DNA from: Deltaproteobacteria bacterium
GTDB taxonomy: Bacteria; Desulfobacterota; BSN033; UBA1163
Length of the DNA: 33,723 nucleotides
NCBI GenBank assembly: GCA_016875195.1
Contig: VGRY01000048.1
Coordinates: 1 to 33,723 of the forward strand
Direction of reading: 5' to 3'
In this document: positions 1-7,314 of the stretch, piece by piece
How the letters are laid out: every line of letters starts with the position of its first letter
How positions within the stretch are numbered: position 1 is the stretch's first letter
Notes under the pieces: generated by a model
The model's database searches: none
What the model was told of the DNA's origin: nothing
The model's input: the letters and a program-made list of their open reading frames with translations, nothing else
Made by a program: the position numbers and the translations under genes

Positions 1-26
1 CAATCCAAAAGGCCGGTCTGCATCAT
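1..26 (-). CDS. 5' end of an unidentified gene running off the left edge
   Basis: Only the first eight codons are inside the window (M-M-Q-T-G-L-L-D). The evidence that this is a real start is a good Shine-Dalgarno (AAGGAG at 34-39 on the minus strand) placed seven bases before two consecutive ATG codons at 26-24 and 23-21. It lies downstream of, and in the same direction as, the carboxypeptidase gene, 108 bases beyond that gene's stop. Too little is visible to name the product. Confidence 0.55.
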
Positions 27-134
27 GATTTGTCTCCTTATTTTCCATTTCGATGCCAGACCATAACATACTGATGGTTAGATTGGTATAGGTTGATAGT
101 AAATATCGTTAATTTTTAGAGGAACCCTTTAGAC

Positions 135-1445
135 TTATTTCCTCTTAGGCCGCCTAAAAAACCATAACCCGAGGAAGCAGAGAATAAGAAGTCCCACAAC
201 TCCTCCGACCAGGACGGGCCACGGAGGAATCAAACTCTTCTCCATATCCGAGGATGCGAGCAGGTTTATTTCTTTCAACGTCTTTCCCTCTTTCTGAACC
301 AAAACCTTTGCTAAAACCTGCCCCTTCTGAATGGGTGCGGTCGCAGATTCCGGCAATTGAGGGACGGCGGACACTAAATTTTCTTTTCCTTTTGGAACAG
401 TCACCCATCCCGTTTCAGAAGCCTTGAGACTCACCTGATCCAATTTTCCCCGTTTAACTTTGAGTGGACCAAAGGACGCGCCCTTCTTCACCGCCTCTAC
501 TGTGGAAAAATTCTTAAACCCATGTTCCAGTAACTTCTGTGCTTCGGGTGCCCTTGTCTTCATTTTATCGCATCCCATCACCACCGCAATCATCCTTTGA
601 CTGTCTCTCTTTGCGGTTGCCACGAGATGATATCCCGACTCCTTAATATAGCCAGTTTTAAGCCCATCCACCCCGATGTTCTTATACAGAAGAAGGTTGC
701 GGTTCCCCTGTTTAATGCCATTGTATTCGAATTCCGTAGCGGAGTGCAGCGCAAGAGATTGGGGATGGTCTTCAAGATATCGCCGTGCCAGAATGGCCAT
801 ATTAAGGGCCGTAACATATTGACCCTCGGCAGACAGACCATGGGAGTTCATAAATTGGGAATCGTTCATTCCTAATGCCTTGGCCTTCTCGTTCATCTTC
901 GACACGAAGGTCTCCTCCGATCCTGCAAGATGCTCGGCCAGGACAATGCACGCATCATTTCCTGAAGCAATCGCAACTCCTTTGATCAGGTCTTCAACCT
1001 TTACACGTTCTCCCACCTTGATATACATGGCCGAGCTGTCCGTTTTCCAGGCGCTTCTCCATGCTCTCTCACTCACAGTCACCATGTCGTCCATCTTGAT
1101 TTGTCCCGCGCGGAGGGCATCAAAGATCACATAGAGTGTAAGAACTTTAACGAAACTGGCGGGTGGAATTCTCAGATCAGGATTCTGCTGGTAGAGAATT
1201 TCTCCAGTCAACCCATCCATCAGCACTGCAGACTGGGCATTGCACTCGAGGGGATCCTTCGAGGATGATTGAGTTGAAGTTTCCTTCGGAGGTTGCTCCT
1301 TTTTCTGTGAAGATACAGCCGAAGGAGGCTTTGGTGGAGATGGTTTTTTAGTCGTTTTACCAAAGGCCTGGTGAGCAAATGTCAGATAAAGGAAGCCTGA
1401 CATAAGAATCAATATCAAAAAAATTTTTCGAAACCGGGTTTTCAT
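135..1445 (-). CDS. dacA: D-alanyl-D-alanine carboxypeptidase (penicillin-binding protein 5/6 family, peptidase S11)
   Basis: Periplasmic enzyme that removes the terminal D-Ala from peptidoglycan stem pentapeptides. All three serine penicillin-recognition motifs are visible: S-x-x-K (SFVK, about residues 97-100), SGN (about 161-163) and KTG (about 263-265). An N-terminal hydrophobic segment (about 8-24) fits a signal peptide, followed by a Pro/Lys/Ser-rich linker. The C-terminus is a strongly hydrophobic stretch followed by RRPKRK, so it looks like a true membrane-spanning tail instead of the amphipathic helix usual in PBP5. The open frame can be extended to a GTG at 1457, but those extra codons are the Shine-Dalgarno itself (GGAGGTGAGG just before ATG at 1445), so the ATG is preferred (436 aa). 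The closest paralogue (dacA, dacC or dacF) cannot be told from sequence alone. Confidence 0.93.
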   Translation of the reverse strand: MKTRFRKIFLILILMSGFLYLTFAHQAFGKTTKKPSPPKPPSAVSSQKKEQPPKETSTQSSSKDPLECNAQSAVLMDGLTGEILYQQNPDLRIPPASFVKVLTLYVIFDALRAGQIKMDDMVTVSERAWRSAWKTDSSAMYIKVGERVKVEDLIKGVAIASGNDACIVLAEHLAGSEETFVSKMNEKAKALGMNDSQFMNSHGLSAEGQYVTALNMAILARRYLEDHPQSLALHSATEFEYNGIKQGNRNLLLYKNIGVDGLKTGYIKESGYHLVATAKRDSQRMIAVVMGCDKMKTRAPEAQKLLEHGFKNFSTVEAVKKGASFGPLKVKRGKLDQVSLKASETGWVTVPKGKENLVSAVPQLPESATAPIQKGQVLAKVLVQKEGKTLKEINLLASSDMEKSLIPPWPVLVGGVVGLLILCFLGLWFFRRPKRK

Positions 1446-1502
1446 CCTCACCTCCACTACTTTTTAGGAGTTCATAACAGATTCATTCTCTTTTTTCAAT
1501 TT

Positions 1503-1778
1503 CCCCCCACCCTCACCCTCAAGAGACTGTGTCGTAATACGAAAAAATCGCCCTTTAGAAAAGGGGGAGAGGCGGTCAGGAGAAAAAGATTTAGAGCGGT
1601 AACCTTTATTCGTTCGGATTCACGCGTGCCAAGCGTATGAAAACATTTCATTTTATGGAAGTGACGATTCCCTATCATCTAAAAAACCCGCATTCTAAAT
1701 CTTTTGAGCTTGACTGTCTCTCCTCCTTTTCTTAAGATTACGACACAACCTCCAATGGAGGAGGGTGAGGGTGAGGGG
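1503..1778. repeat. 276-bp inverted-repeat, MITE-like element
   Basis: The two ends are inverted copies of each other. The outer arms carry CCCTCACCCTC (left) and GAGGGTGAGGG (right). Inside them lie GTGTCGTAAT at 1529-1538 and its complement ATTACGACAC at 1737-1746. The inner arms are 1557-1595 (AGAAAAGGGGGAGAGGCGGT...) and 1694-1732, matching with several mismatches. The central ~98 bp is not repeated and contains no convincing gene. It fills most of the 363-base gap between dacA and the dehydratase subunit; I see nothing else in the gap. It has no transposase of its own. Confidence 0.7.
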
Positions 1779-1820
1779 CATTGAAAACGATCACCATTTC
1801 ATTTAAGATGTGCACGGGCC

Positions 1821-2948
1821 ATGGAAAATAAATCTCCATTGATCAGAGAGTTTGAGAGAATCGCTTCTCTCGAATATAAAGATATCAAATCTCATCTCCC
1901 TGGAGATCGCATCCCGATCGGTTTTTTCTGCCCCTACGTTCCGGAGGAGATGCTTCATGCTGCGGGGGCGCTTCCCTTCCGTCTGATGGGGCCTCCGATC
2001 AAGATGTCCCGTGTCCAGGCCCACATTCCTCCCAACTGTTGCCATCTGGCAAAATCGTCTCTTGAAGGTCTGCTGCAGGGAGAACTTGATTTCTTAAAAG
2101 GAATCATCTTCAGCCACACCTGCGATGTGATGCAGGGTCTTTCCGATATCTTTGCTTTCCAGAAACGCATCCCTCTCCAGTTCCATTTGATGATCCCGTC
2201 GAACCTGAGTTCCGAACGTTCCCTTCCCTATCTGAAGGAGGAATTCAGACGATTCAAGGAGTTCCTTGAAACAAATGTCGGGGTAGTGACACGGGAGAGC
2301 CTGGCAGGTTCCATCCGGCTCTTTAATCAGATCAGAGAAAAAATTCAGCGTCTTTATCAACTCAGACGAATCGGGCCCGGCCTGATATCGGGTAATGACT
2401 TTGCTCAAATCATTCGGGCCGGATACCAAATGGATCGCAACCGCTACCTTGCCCTCTTAGACGAATTGCTGAATGGATTACCGCTGGATCATGAGGGAGC
2501 AGGTGGGTTCGTCCCTGTTTACCTCATCGGCAATATGATCCACTCCCCTTCTTATTTGACGATGATCGAAGAGGCAGGAGCCTCTGTCGTCTATGACAAT
2601 CTCTGCAGTGGAGCGCGATTCCTACGCCTCATGACACGTGAGGATATCGACCCAATAGATGGTCTTGCGGAAAGATATGTATCATCTTTCTTATGTCCGG
2701 CAAAACACGGAGGACCAAGCGCTCATCTTGAAGTCCTGATTAAAGAGATGGAGGAATCCGGAGCCAAAGGCGTGATCTTTCTCTTCTATAAATACTGTGA
2801 GCCACACTACTTTGATTATCCGGACTTGAAAAGTGCTCTCGAGGCCAAGTCCATTCCTTCTCTGCTCCTGGAAGTGGATGACCCCGCCACCTCGCAAGGA
2901 CAACTGAAAATAAGGATACAAGCATTTGTAGAAATGCTGACGGGATAG
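1821..2948 (+). CDS. 2-hydroxyacyl-CoA dehydratase / benzoyl-CoA reductase family subunit (BcrC/HgdB-like)
   Basis: Member of the HGD-D family (PF06050), iron-sulfur subunits that work in pairs and receive ATP-activated electrons from a separate BcrA/HgdC-type activator. Visible landmarks are the N-terminal PEEMLHAAGALPFRL segment, H-T-C-D-V-M-Q-G-L near residue 100, and the C-terminal FLFYKYCEPHYFDYPDLKSAL, which resembles the BcrC-like partner of this family. The length of 375 aa is normal. The Cys residues of HTCD and KYCEP are candidate cluster ligands. It is followed after a palindrome by a second family member on the same strand, so the two likely form one heterodimer. No activator ATPase is in the window, and the substrate cannot be inferred. 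The start ATG has only a weak ribosome-binding site. Confidence 0.87.
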   Translation: MENKSPLIREFERIASLEYKDIKSHLPGDRIPIGFFCPYVPEEMLHAAGALPFRLMGPPIKMSRVQAHIPPNCCHLAKSSLEGLLQGELDFLKGIIFSHTCDVMQGLSDIFAFQKRIPLQFHLMIPSNLSSERSLPYLKEEFRRFKEFLETNVGVVTRESLAGSIRLFNQIREKIQRLYQLRRIGPGLISGNDFAQIIRAGYQMDRNRYLALLDELLNGLPLDHEGAGGFVPVYLIGNMIHSPSYLTMIEEAGASVVYDNLCSGARFLRLMTREDIDPIDGLAERYVSSFLCPAKHGGPSAHLEVLIKEMEESGAKGVIFLFYKYCEPHYFDYPDLKSALEAKSIPSLLLEVDDPATSQGQLKIRIQAFVEMLTG

Positions 2949-3036
2949 TTCGGAGTAATGAGCTCGGAGTTCGGAGAAATTAAATTCAGATTTATCTATA
3001 TTAAATTTGTACTCCGAACTACGAACTCCGAACTCC
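2947..3036. repeat. long intergenic palindrome, word TTCGGAG/CTCCGAA
   Basis: The left arm repeats AGTTCGGAG with small variations; the right arm is its complement (ACTCCGAACT, ACGAACTCCG). The A/T-rich centre also pairs (AAATTAAATT with ATTAAATTT). The left end overlaps the TAG stop of the upstream dehydratase subunit. It lies between two genes expected to be co-expressed. Confidence 0.75.
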
Positions 3037-3068
3037 AAACTTAAAGGCGGTCATTCCCTAAGAAAGTC

Positions 3069-4295
3069 ATGGAAGAAAATCAAAAAACTAATCCCTATCG
3101 TCCGATTCAATCCACGGCGGCTTACCGTCGCCTGATGATCGCCTATTACTTTATGGTGAAGCATCCCTCCTGGTTCGGGAAAAAAGTGGCCTGGATCACA
3201 AGCGGTGGCCCGGTGGAACCCCTCTACGCCATGGGCGCGCTTCCCTTCTATCCTGAAAATTATGGGGCCATGTGCGGGGCCTCGAGAATGTCTCCTTCCC
3301 TTTGCGAAGCAGCTGAACATAAAGGGTACTCCCATGATCTCTGCTCTTATGCCCTGACGGATATCGGGTCTTACTTCACTGGGAAAGGCCCTATCGGACG
3401 CCTTCCCAAACCTGACTTTCTCGTATGTGGGAACAATATCTGCGGGACGGTCATCAAATGGTATGAGATTCAGGCACGCGCCTATAATGTGCCGGTATTC
3501 TTCTTTGATACTCCCTTTATCCACGATGAGATCCAGGAGCACACCCTGAAATATGTCCAGGGGCAGATGAAAGATTACATCTCTTTTTTGGAAAAACGAA
3601 TGAACCGGCTTTTTCCAGAAAAGCGTTTTGAAAAGGTGGCCGATTGGTCATTGGAAACGATTGCCTTATGGAAAGAAATTCTCGAACTTTCAAGGCACCG
3701 TCCTGCCCCGATTGCCGCCTTTGATGCCTTCATCCATATGGCTCCTATCGTAACACTCAGAGGGACACGCTGGGCAGTCCGCTATTATAAAAAACTAAAG
3801 AAGGAGTTGGAGGAAAGGGTTAGAACAAAAACAGGAGCGTTTGGACGCGAAGAGATCAGGTTGATCTGGGACAATATCCCCATCTGGTACGATATACGAA
3901 ATCTTTCTAAACTACTTTCCTCTAACGGGGCTGTCCTCGTAGCGGATACCTACACATCTGCATGGGCCATGGAAGAACCCAACCTTACCTATTCTCTAGA
4001 TGGAATGGCCCAGGCTTATGCCACAATCCATCTCAATCGCAGCCTCGATTATAAGATCAATAAGATGGTCAATCTGATTCAACGTTACGAAGCGGATGGA
4101 TTCCTCATGCACTCGAACCGCAGCTGTAAACCTTACTCTCTCGGACAATACGATATGAAGCGGGAGGTAACCCGGTTAACCGGCAAACCCGGGTTGATCA
4201 TCGAAGCTGACCATACCGACTCCAGAAGCTATGCCCCCCAGCAGGTAGAAAAACAGATCCTGATGTTCCTCGACATCATCAAAAACAAAAAGTAA
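3069..4295 (+). CDS. 2-hydroxyacyl-CoA dehydratase / benzoyl-CoA reductase family subunit (BcrB/HgdA-like)
   Basis: Second HGD-D family subunit (408 aa), probable partner of the preceding gene. Motifs include ITSGGPVEPLYAMGALPFYPENYGAMCGASR near the N-terminus, LVCGNNICGTVIKWYE near residue 120, and the C-terminal HSNRSCKPYSLGQYDMKRE with EADHTDSRSYAPQQV, which resemble the larger BcrB/HgdA-type subunit. Cys residues in MCGAS, CNNIC and RSCKP are candidate Fe-S ligands. In the family, the pair catalyses low-potential radical chemistry: dehydration of 2-hydroxyacyl-CoA or reduction of an aromatic acyl-CoA. Which applies here is unknown. The ribosome-binding site before the ATG is poor (AAGAAAG). 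Confidence 0.87.
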   Translation: MEENQKTNPYRPIQSTAAYRRLMIAYYFMVKHPSWFGKKVAWITSGGPVEPLYAMGALPFYPENYGAMCGASRMSPSLCEAAEHKGYSHDLCSYALTDIGSYFTGKGPIGRLPKPDFLVCGNNICGTVIKWYEIQARAYNVPVFFFDTPFIHDEIQEHTLKYVQGQMKDYISFLEKRMNRLFPEKRFEKVADWSLETIALWKEILELSRHRPAPIAAFDAFIHMAPIVTLRGTRWAVRYYKKLKKELEERVRTKTGAFGREEIRLIWDNIPIWYDIRNLSKLLSSNGAVLVADTYTSAWAMEEPNLTYSLDGMAQAYATIHLNRSLDYKINKMVNLIQRYEADGFLMHSNRSCKPYSLGQYDMKREVTRLTGKPGLIIEADHTDSRSYAPQQVEKQILMFLDIIKNKK

Positions 4296-4450
4296 TCATG
4301 TTCTCTGGGCTTAAACCCACCGTGGATCATTTCTACTTCGTTAATTTTTTATAATTTCACTTATTCATATTTTCCCTCGCCTGAGTGACTCAGAAGGTTT
4401 TTCCCGAAGATCTTTACTAAATTATTGTGGATTCTCACACTGCCTTTGCA

Positions 4451-4490
4451 AAATGTACCTAAAATTGCGATCGCAATTTTAGGTACATTT
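4451..4490. repeat. perfect 40-bp palindrome, copy 1 of a dispersed repeat
   Basis: Both 20-bp halves are exact reverse complements with no spacer. The half-site core is GTACCTAAAATTGCG and the centre is GCGATCGC. A second copy with the same core lies at 16572-16607. It sits in the 272-base gap between the plus-strand dehydratase subunit and the minus-strand nitroreductase, where a bidirectional terminator could be useful, but no flanking T-run is present. Confidence 0.9.
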
Positions 4491-4567
4491 GAGGGTGAAA
4501 GGAAGGTGTAAATGTTGGCTAGAAAATTCGGTTACATGTCAGGTGAAATCATTGAGCCTGAAGATTT

Positions 4568-5218
4568 TTAACGAACAAACTCTAACACTTCTCCTACGGG
4601 CTTTCTGTCTCTTTGAGGAGATTCGCCTGCATAACCCGCGGCGATGAGACAGACGAGCCCCATTTCTGCAGGAATCTTTAATATTGTTTCGATCTCTTTT
4701 TTCGCCATGAGCGGAGAAGCTAACCAGAGCGCACCCAACCCCATCTGGTGAAGTGCCAATAACATCGTTGTAGCCGCGGCAGAGGCGCTCTGAATCGCAG
4801 TGGGAGCGAATCTTCGAAATCCCATAATCCGATTTGCTTCGGAATCAACAGGTTCTCTGGCTAATAAAACCTTATCCATCACACTTCGATATTCACTGAT
4901 AAAAATTCCAATCACCGCTGGTGCGTTTCTAAAGAATGAGGTATTCTTCTGATACCGCTTTACATCCTCTTCCCATGATTTGATTTCCGGCCAGGAGGCG
5001 ATCATATCCGCAGCCGACTGTACAGCATCAGCCATCTTCACGATCACGTCCTTATTCTTAACGATAACAAAATGCCATCCCTGGTAATTGCCACCGTTAG
5101 GTGCCCAGGTGGCTAATTCTACTGCTTTCTTTAGCAGTTCATCCGGAACATCATCCTGTTTCCACTTCCGGATTGAACGTCTATTCTTGATCAAACTTTC
5201 CAAAGTTTCGATATCCAT
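4568..5218 (-). CDS. nitroreductase family protein (FMN-dependent oxidoreductase)
   Basis: FMN-binding nitroreductase-fold protein of 216 aa, cytoplasmic. The N-terminal IKNRRSIRKWKQDDVP is the typical FMN-phosphate-binding RRSIR segment. It is followed by ATWAPNGGNYQGWHFVIV, the flavin-contacting APNGGNxQ(P)W region. The mid-region ASAAATTMLLALHQMGLGALW and the C-terminal LIAAGYAGESPQRDRKPVGEVL are also characteristic. A strong Shine-Dalgarno (GGAGGAATCG) directly precedes the ATG at 5218. The substrate (quinone, nitroaromatic or other) is not predictable. It is distinct from the exported nitroreductase-fold protein at 20301-20990. Confidence 0.9.
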   Translation of the reverse strand: MDIETLESLIKNRRSIRKWKQDDVPDELLKKAVELATWAPNGGNYQGWHFVIVKNKDVIVKMADAVQSAADMIASWPEIKSWEEDVKRYQKNTSFFRNAPAVIGIFISEYRSVMDKVLLAREPVDSEANRIMGFRRFAPTAIQSASAAATTMLLALHQMGLGALWLASPLMAKKEIETILKIPAEMGLVCLIAAGYAGESPQRDRKPVGEVLEFVR

Positions 5219-5279
5219 CGATTCCTCCTGCTTTAAATATTAGAAGCCTTTTGTGTATGACTAGAAATAATGTTTATAA

Positions 5280-5705
5280 TTATCTTAGGAAACGCCAGCG
5301 GAGCCCAGGAAACCTTGCATAATAGCGATCGAGAGTGACCCATTCACACCCAGATTCGATAGCCAGTGCGGCAAACCATGCGTCCGGAACTAAATTACCG
5401 CGAATTTTCATTTCGAGGCACAATCGGTTGAAGATTTCCCAATGTCGCTCTCCTGGAAGAACAATGATACAATGAGGTTGACTTAGCAGAATATTAGAGA
5501 AATGGAAGACTTCATCCAAGGAGCTCGGCACAGAAAATACTTTATGGTGGGTTACAATGCGGATCACACTGCTTAAAACTTGCGGAGCCATCCCATAGCG
5601 TGCATCGCCATTGACGACTTCATCCAGCCACCCCCGACAGACGGCATGATTGGGAGTATCAGATCGAAAAGCTTGAACGAGGATGTTGACATCAGGGAGA
5701 ATCAC
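5280..5705 (-). CDS. vapC: VapC-type toxin, PIN-domain ribonuclease
   Basis: 141-aa PIN-domain protein, the RNase toxin of a type II toxin-antitoxin pair. It begins MILPDVNILVQAF, with the first catalytic Asp at residue 5. The C-terminal signature GNLVPDAWFAALAIESG (Asp108) continues to TLDRYYARFPGLRW (Asp126), typical of the VapC subfamily whose members end in ARFPGLRW. The acidic residue many PIN proteins carry near residue 43-46 is not obvious here (PQVLSSVIRI), so three acidic positions are certain and the fourth is unclear. The start is a GTG that overlaps the antitoxin stop by four bases (GTGA), so translation is probably coupled. Cleavage target unknown. Confidence 0.88.
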   Translation of the reverse strand: MILPDVNILVQAFRSDTPNHAVCRGWLDEVVNGDARYGMAPQVLSSVIRIVTHHKVFSVPSSLDEVFHFSNILLSQPHCIIVLPGERHWEIFNRLCLEMKIRGNLVPDAWFAALAIESGCEWVTLDRYYARFPGLRWRFLR

Positions 5706-5941
5706 GGCATTCCCATGACTTCCTCAAGGGCGCCGGATTGATTAAGATCAACTCCGGGCAACACACCGCCTGTGGCTTTGGATACAGGCAACCTCACCCG
5801 TTTCCGCGGATGCATCTTCGGTCTGGTTAGGGTAAGGGCTAAACCCTCTTCAATGACCGAAGTTAGACTGCGTCCTTCCCTTGCCGCCCGTTGTTTTGCT
5901 CGCTGAAGAAGATCGTTCTTTATTCTGACGGTTGTTCTCAT
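5702..5941 (-). CDS. vapB: VapB-type antitoxin with ribbon-helix-helix N-terminus
   Basis: 79-aa antitoxin. The N-terminal MRTTVRIKNDLLQRAKQRAA is a short beta strand plus helix typical of ribbon-helix-helix DNA-binding proteins, followed by GRSLTSVIEEGL. The C-terminal tail, with LPVSKATGGVLPGVDLNQS, would wrap the toxin. The open frame extends upstream to 6007, but a near-consensus promoter lies between 5949 and 5977, inside that extension. The ATG at 5941 is therefore the likely start. Free VapBC complex normally represses its own promoter, and a palindrome suited to this overlaps the -35 box. Confidence 0.87.
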   Translation of the reverse strand: MRTTVRIKNDLLQRAKQRAAREGRSLTSVIEEGLALTLTRPKMHPRKRVRLPVSKATGGVLPGVDLNQSGALEEVMGMP

Positions 5942-5948
5942 GTATGAA

Positions 5949-5977
5949 ATCATATCACTTAGACATAAATATGTCAA
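5949..5977 (-). promoter_or_regulatory. vapBC promoter with overlapping operator palindrome
   Basis: On the minus strand, TTGACA (5972-5977), a 17-base spacer and TATGAT (5949-5954) make a near-consensus sigma-70 promoter. A perfect inverted repeat GACATA-AA-TATGTC (plus strand, 5962-5975) overlaps the -35 box and spacer, the expected place for VapBC autorepression. The predicted transcription start (about seven bases after the -10) is at or within two bases of the vapB ATG at 5941, so the mRNA would be leaderless. Confidence 0.75.
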
Positions 5978-6035
5978 GCTAGAAAAAAACAACTTAACAG
6001 CACCCAATATCTTTTTCCAGCCCCTGTTTCAGGTT

Positions 6036-6503
6036 TTAAGACCGGGCGGGTGGGAGTTCCTCATATCCCTTAACCGTCAGCCCGGGCAATACCATCATCG
6101 TAGAAGTCCCGTGTGCAATCAGCTTTCCTTCTTCATCCCTGACGAATGCTTCTCCAAGCGCAAGGGTCTTGCCCATCTTGATACATCGGCCTTCAGCCCT
6201 GAGTTTACCTTTCTGAACCGGCGCCAAGTAATTCACCTTAATCTCCACGGTCGTCAATCCCAACCCATTCTCCACCTGCGGAAAGGTAGCCCAGAAAGTG
6301 GCTGCATCTACGACTGAGGCCATGACCCCTCCGTGGACATATCCAAAAGGTTGTAGATGTTTCTCTTCCAGTTTGACTACCAGAAGGGAGGTCCCCCATT
6401 TCAGGTCTTCAATCTGCATCGACAGGAGGGAGAAATAAGGACTTTGGTTCACGACCTTGGTCACACCCTCTTTATACTTTGGGTTTAACTCTTCTCCGGC
6501 CAT
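6036..6503 (-). CDS. PaaI-family hotdog-fold thioesterase
   Basis: 155-aa single hotdog domain, predicted acyl-CoA thioesterase. The core FGYVHGGVMASVVDAATFWAT carries the HGG loop and the following acidic residue (Asp) at the start of the central helix, as in PaaI/YbgC-type enzymes. VEIKVNYLAPVQKGKLRAEGRC is the typical beta-sheet portion. A Shine-Dalgarno-like AAAGGGGA precedes the ATG. It may hydrolyse aromatic or aliphatic acyl-CoA. Proximity to a CoA-dehydratase pair is suggestive but not evidence of a shared pathway, because a toxin-antitoxin module and palindromes intervene. Confidence 0.88.
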   Translation of the reverse strand: MAGEELNPKYKEGVTKVVNQSPYFSLLSMQIEDLKWGTSLLVVKLEEKHLQPFGYVHGGVMASVVDAATFWATFPQVENGLGLTTVEIKVNYLAPVQKGKLRAEGRCIKMGKTLALGEAFVRDEEGKLIAHGTSTMMVLPGLTVKGYEELPPARS

Positions 6504-6520
6504 CAGATTCCCCTTTCATC

Positions 6521-6646
6521 TATAGTGAACGACTTAACAAAATTGACCTCCATCATGTGTCATTGCGAACGAAGTGAAGCAATCTCATGAGATTGCCACG
6601 TCGCTTCGCTCCTCGCAATGACTACTCTTCAAAGTCGTTCACTATA
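6521..6646. repeat. GTCATTGCGA palindromic element (~126 bp)
   Basis: The outer arms TATAGTGAACGACTT (6521-6535) and AAGTCGTTCACTATA (6632-6646) are perfect inverted repeats. Inside them are GTCATTGCGAACGAAGTGAA and, inverted, TCGCTTCGCTCCTCGCAATGAC, with a CAATCTCATGAGATTG centre. From memory, GTCATTGCGA-type palindromes of this kind are widespread repeats in many bacterial phyla. The right arm lies inside the 3' end of the GNAT gene and encodes its last residues. Confidence 0.85.
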
Positions 6647-7110
6647 ATATTCTTCCCGGTATTATGTTTTTCTAAAAAGATGATGATCAATTTCTCGTTT
6701 GCCGTTACGGTCTTAAAACGTCTATATCCCAGTTTTCCATAGAGGTGGAGATTCCGCTCACTTTTATGGCCCGTAAAAATCTCGAACCTTGGGACCTCTT
6801 GAAAAATCTCTTCGATCCGACCCATCAATTGTTTACCTATCCCATGGTTCTGGAAATCCGGATGGACGATGAGGCGTCCGACATAGCAGGTCCCCTCTTT
6901 TGCAAAAGCCCTGACTGAACCAATAATTCTCCCATCGCTGATTGCTTTAAGAAATATCTGGGCCTCAAAATCCTTCTTAATCTCTTCCAGAGTTTGTTTT
7001 AACGGCGGAATCGTAAAATCGTTATAGATCTCAGCCTCACTCAGGTAGGCCAGCTTTTGAAGCGAAAGAATTTCCTCTGCGTCACCAACGACTGCCTTTT
7101 CAATGATCAT
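6622..7110 (-). CDS. GNAT-family N-acetyltransferase
   Basis: 162-aa acetyltransferase of the GNAT fold. Acetyl-CoA-binding motif A is visible as VGRLIVHPDFQNHGIGKQLM (the Q-x-x-G-x-G pyrophosphate loop, about residues 88-95). It is preceded by strands containing GRIIGSVRAFAKEGTCYVG and followed by FTGHKSERNLHLYGKLGYRRF (the usual N/LYGKLGYRRF motif B). Substrate unknown. The last ~9 residues (NIIVNDFEE) are encoded by the right arm of the GTCATTGCGA palindrome, so the natural C-terminus was probably near FLEKHN and has been extended by the repeat. Confidence 0.88.
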   Translation of the reverse strand: MIIEKAVVGDAEEILSLQKLAYLSEAEIYNDFTIPPLKQTLEEIKKDFEAQIFLKAISDGRIIGSVRAFAKEGTCYVGRLIVHPDFQNHGIGKQLMGRIEEIFQEVPRFEIFTGHKSERNLHLYGKLGYRRFKTVTANEKLIIIFLEKHNTGKNIIVNDFEE

Positions 7111-7169
7111 GATGCAATACTCCTACCCGCAGGGAAAACTAACAGGTAAAATGAAAAAACCATTCTGCC

Positions 7170-7314
7170 CAGGGTGCTCAAAAATATCCGGATGCAAGGC
7201 TCCCGAAGTCCTGAGGAGTGAGGCGTACTTGGACGTACGCCGCAACGACGAAGGATGAGCCCGCCCGCCGATAGGCAGGGGAAACGCCGCAGACGGAAGT
7301 TTTTCAGCACCCTG
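7170..7314. repeat. ~145-bp palindromic element with CAGGGTGCT ends
   Basis: The ends are inverted copies: CAGGGTGCTCAAAAA at the left and TTTTTCAGCACCCTG at the right. The centre holds a small hairpin, GGCGTAC-TTGGAC-GTACGCC. From memory, similar dispersed elements are common in Desulfobacterota genomes. The right end touches the TAG stop of the kinase-like gene at 7315. The first ~60 bases after the GNAT start (7111-7169) show nothing else. Confidence 0.8.

Noticed and set aside
4466-4475. GCGATCGC at the palindrome centre, reminiscent of the cyanobacterial HIP1 octamer
   Set aside because: It is present once, arises from the symmetry of the 40-bp palindrome, and the second copy of the repeat lacks it.
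4512-4571. A 19-codon open frame (MLARKFGYMSGEIIEPEDF) preceded by GGAAGGTG
   Set aside because: It has a plausible ribosome-binding site but is very short, overlaps the end of the nitroreductase gene on the other strand, and has no recognisable homology; it could be a remnant.
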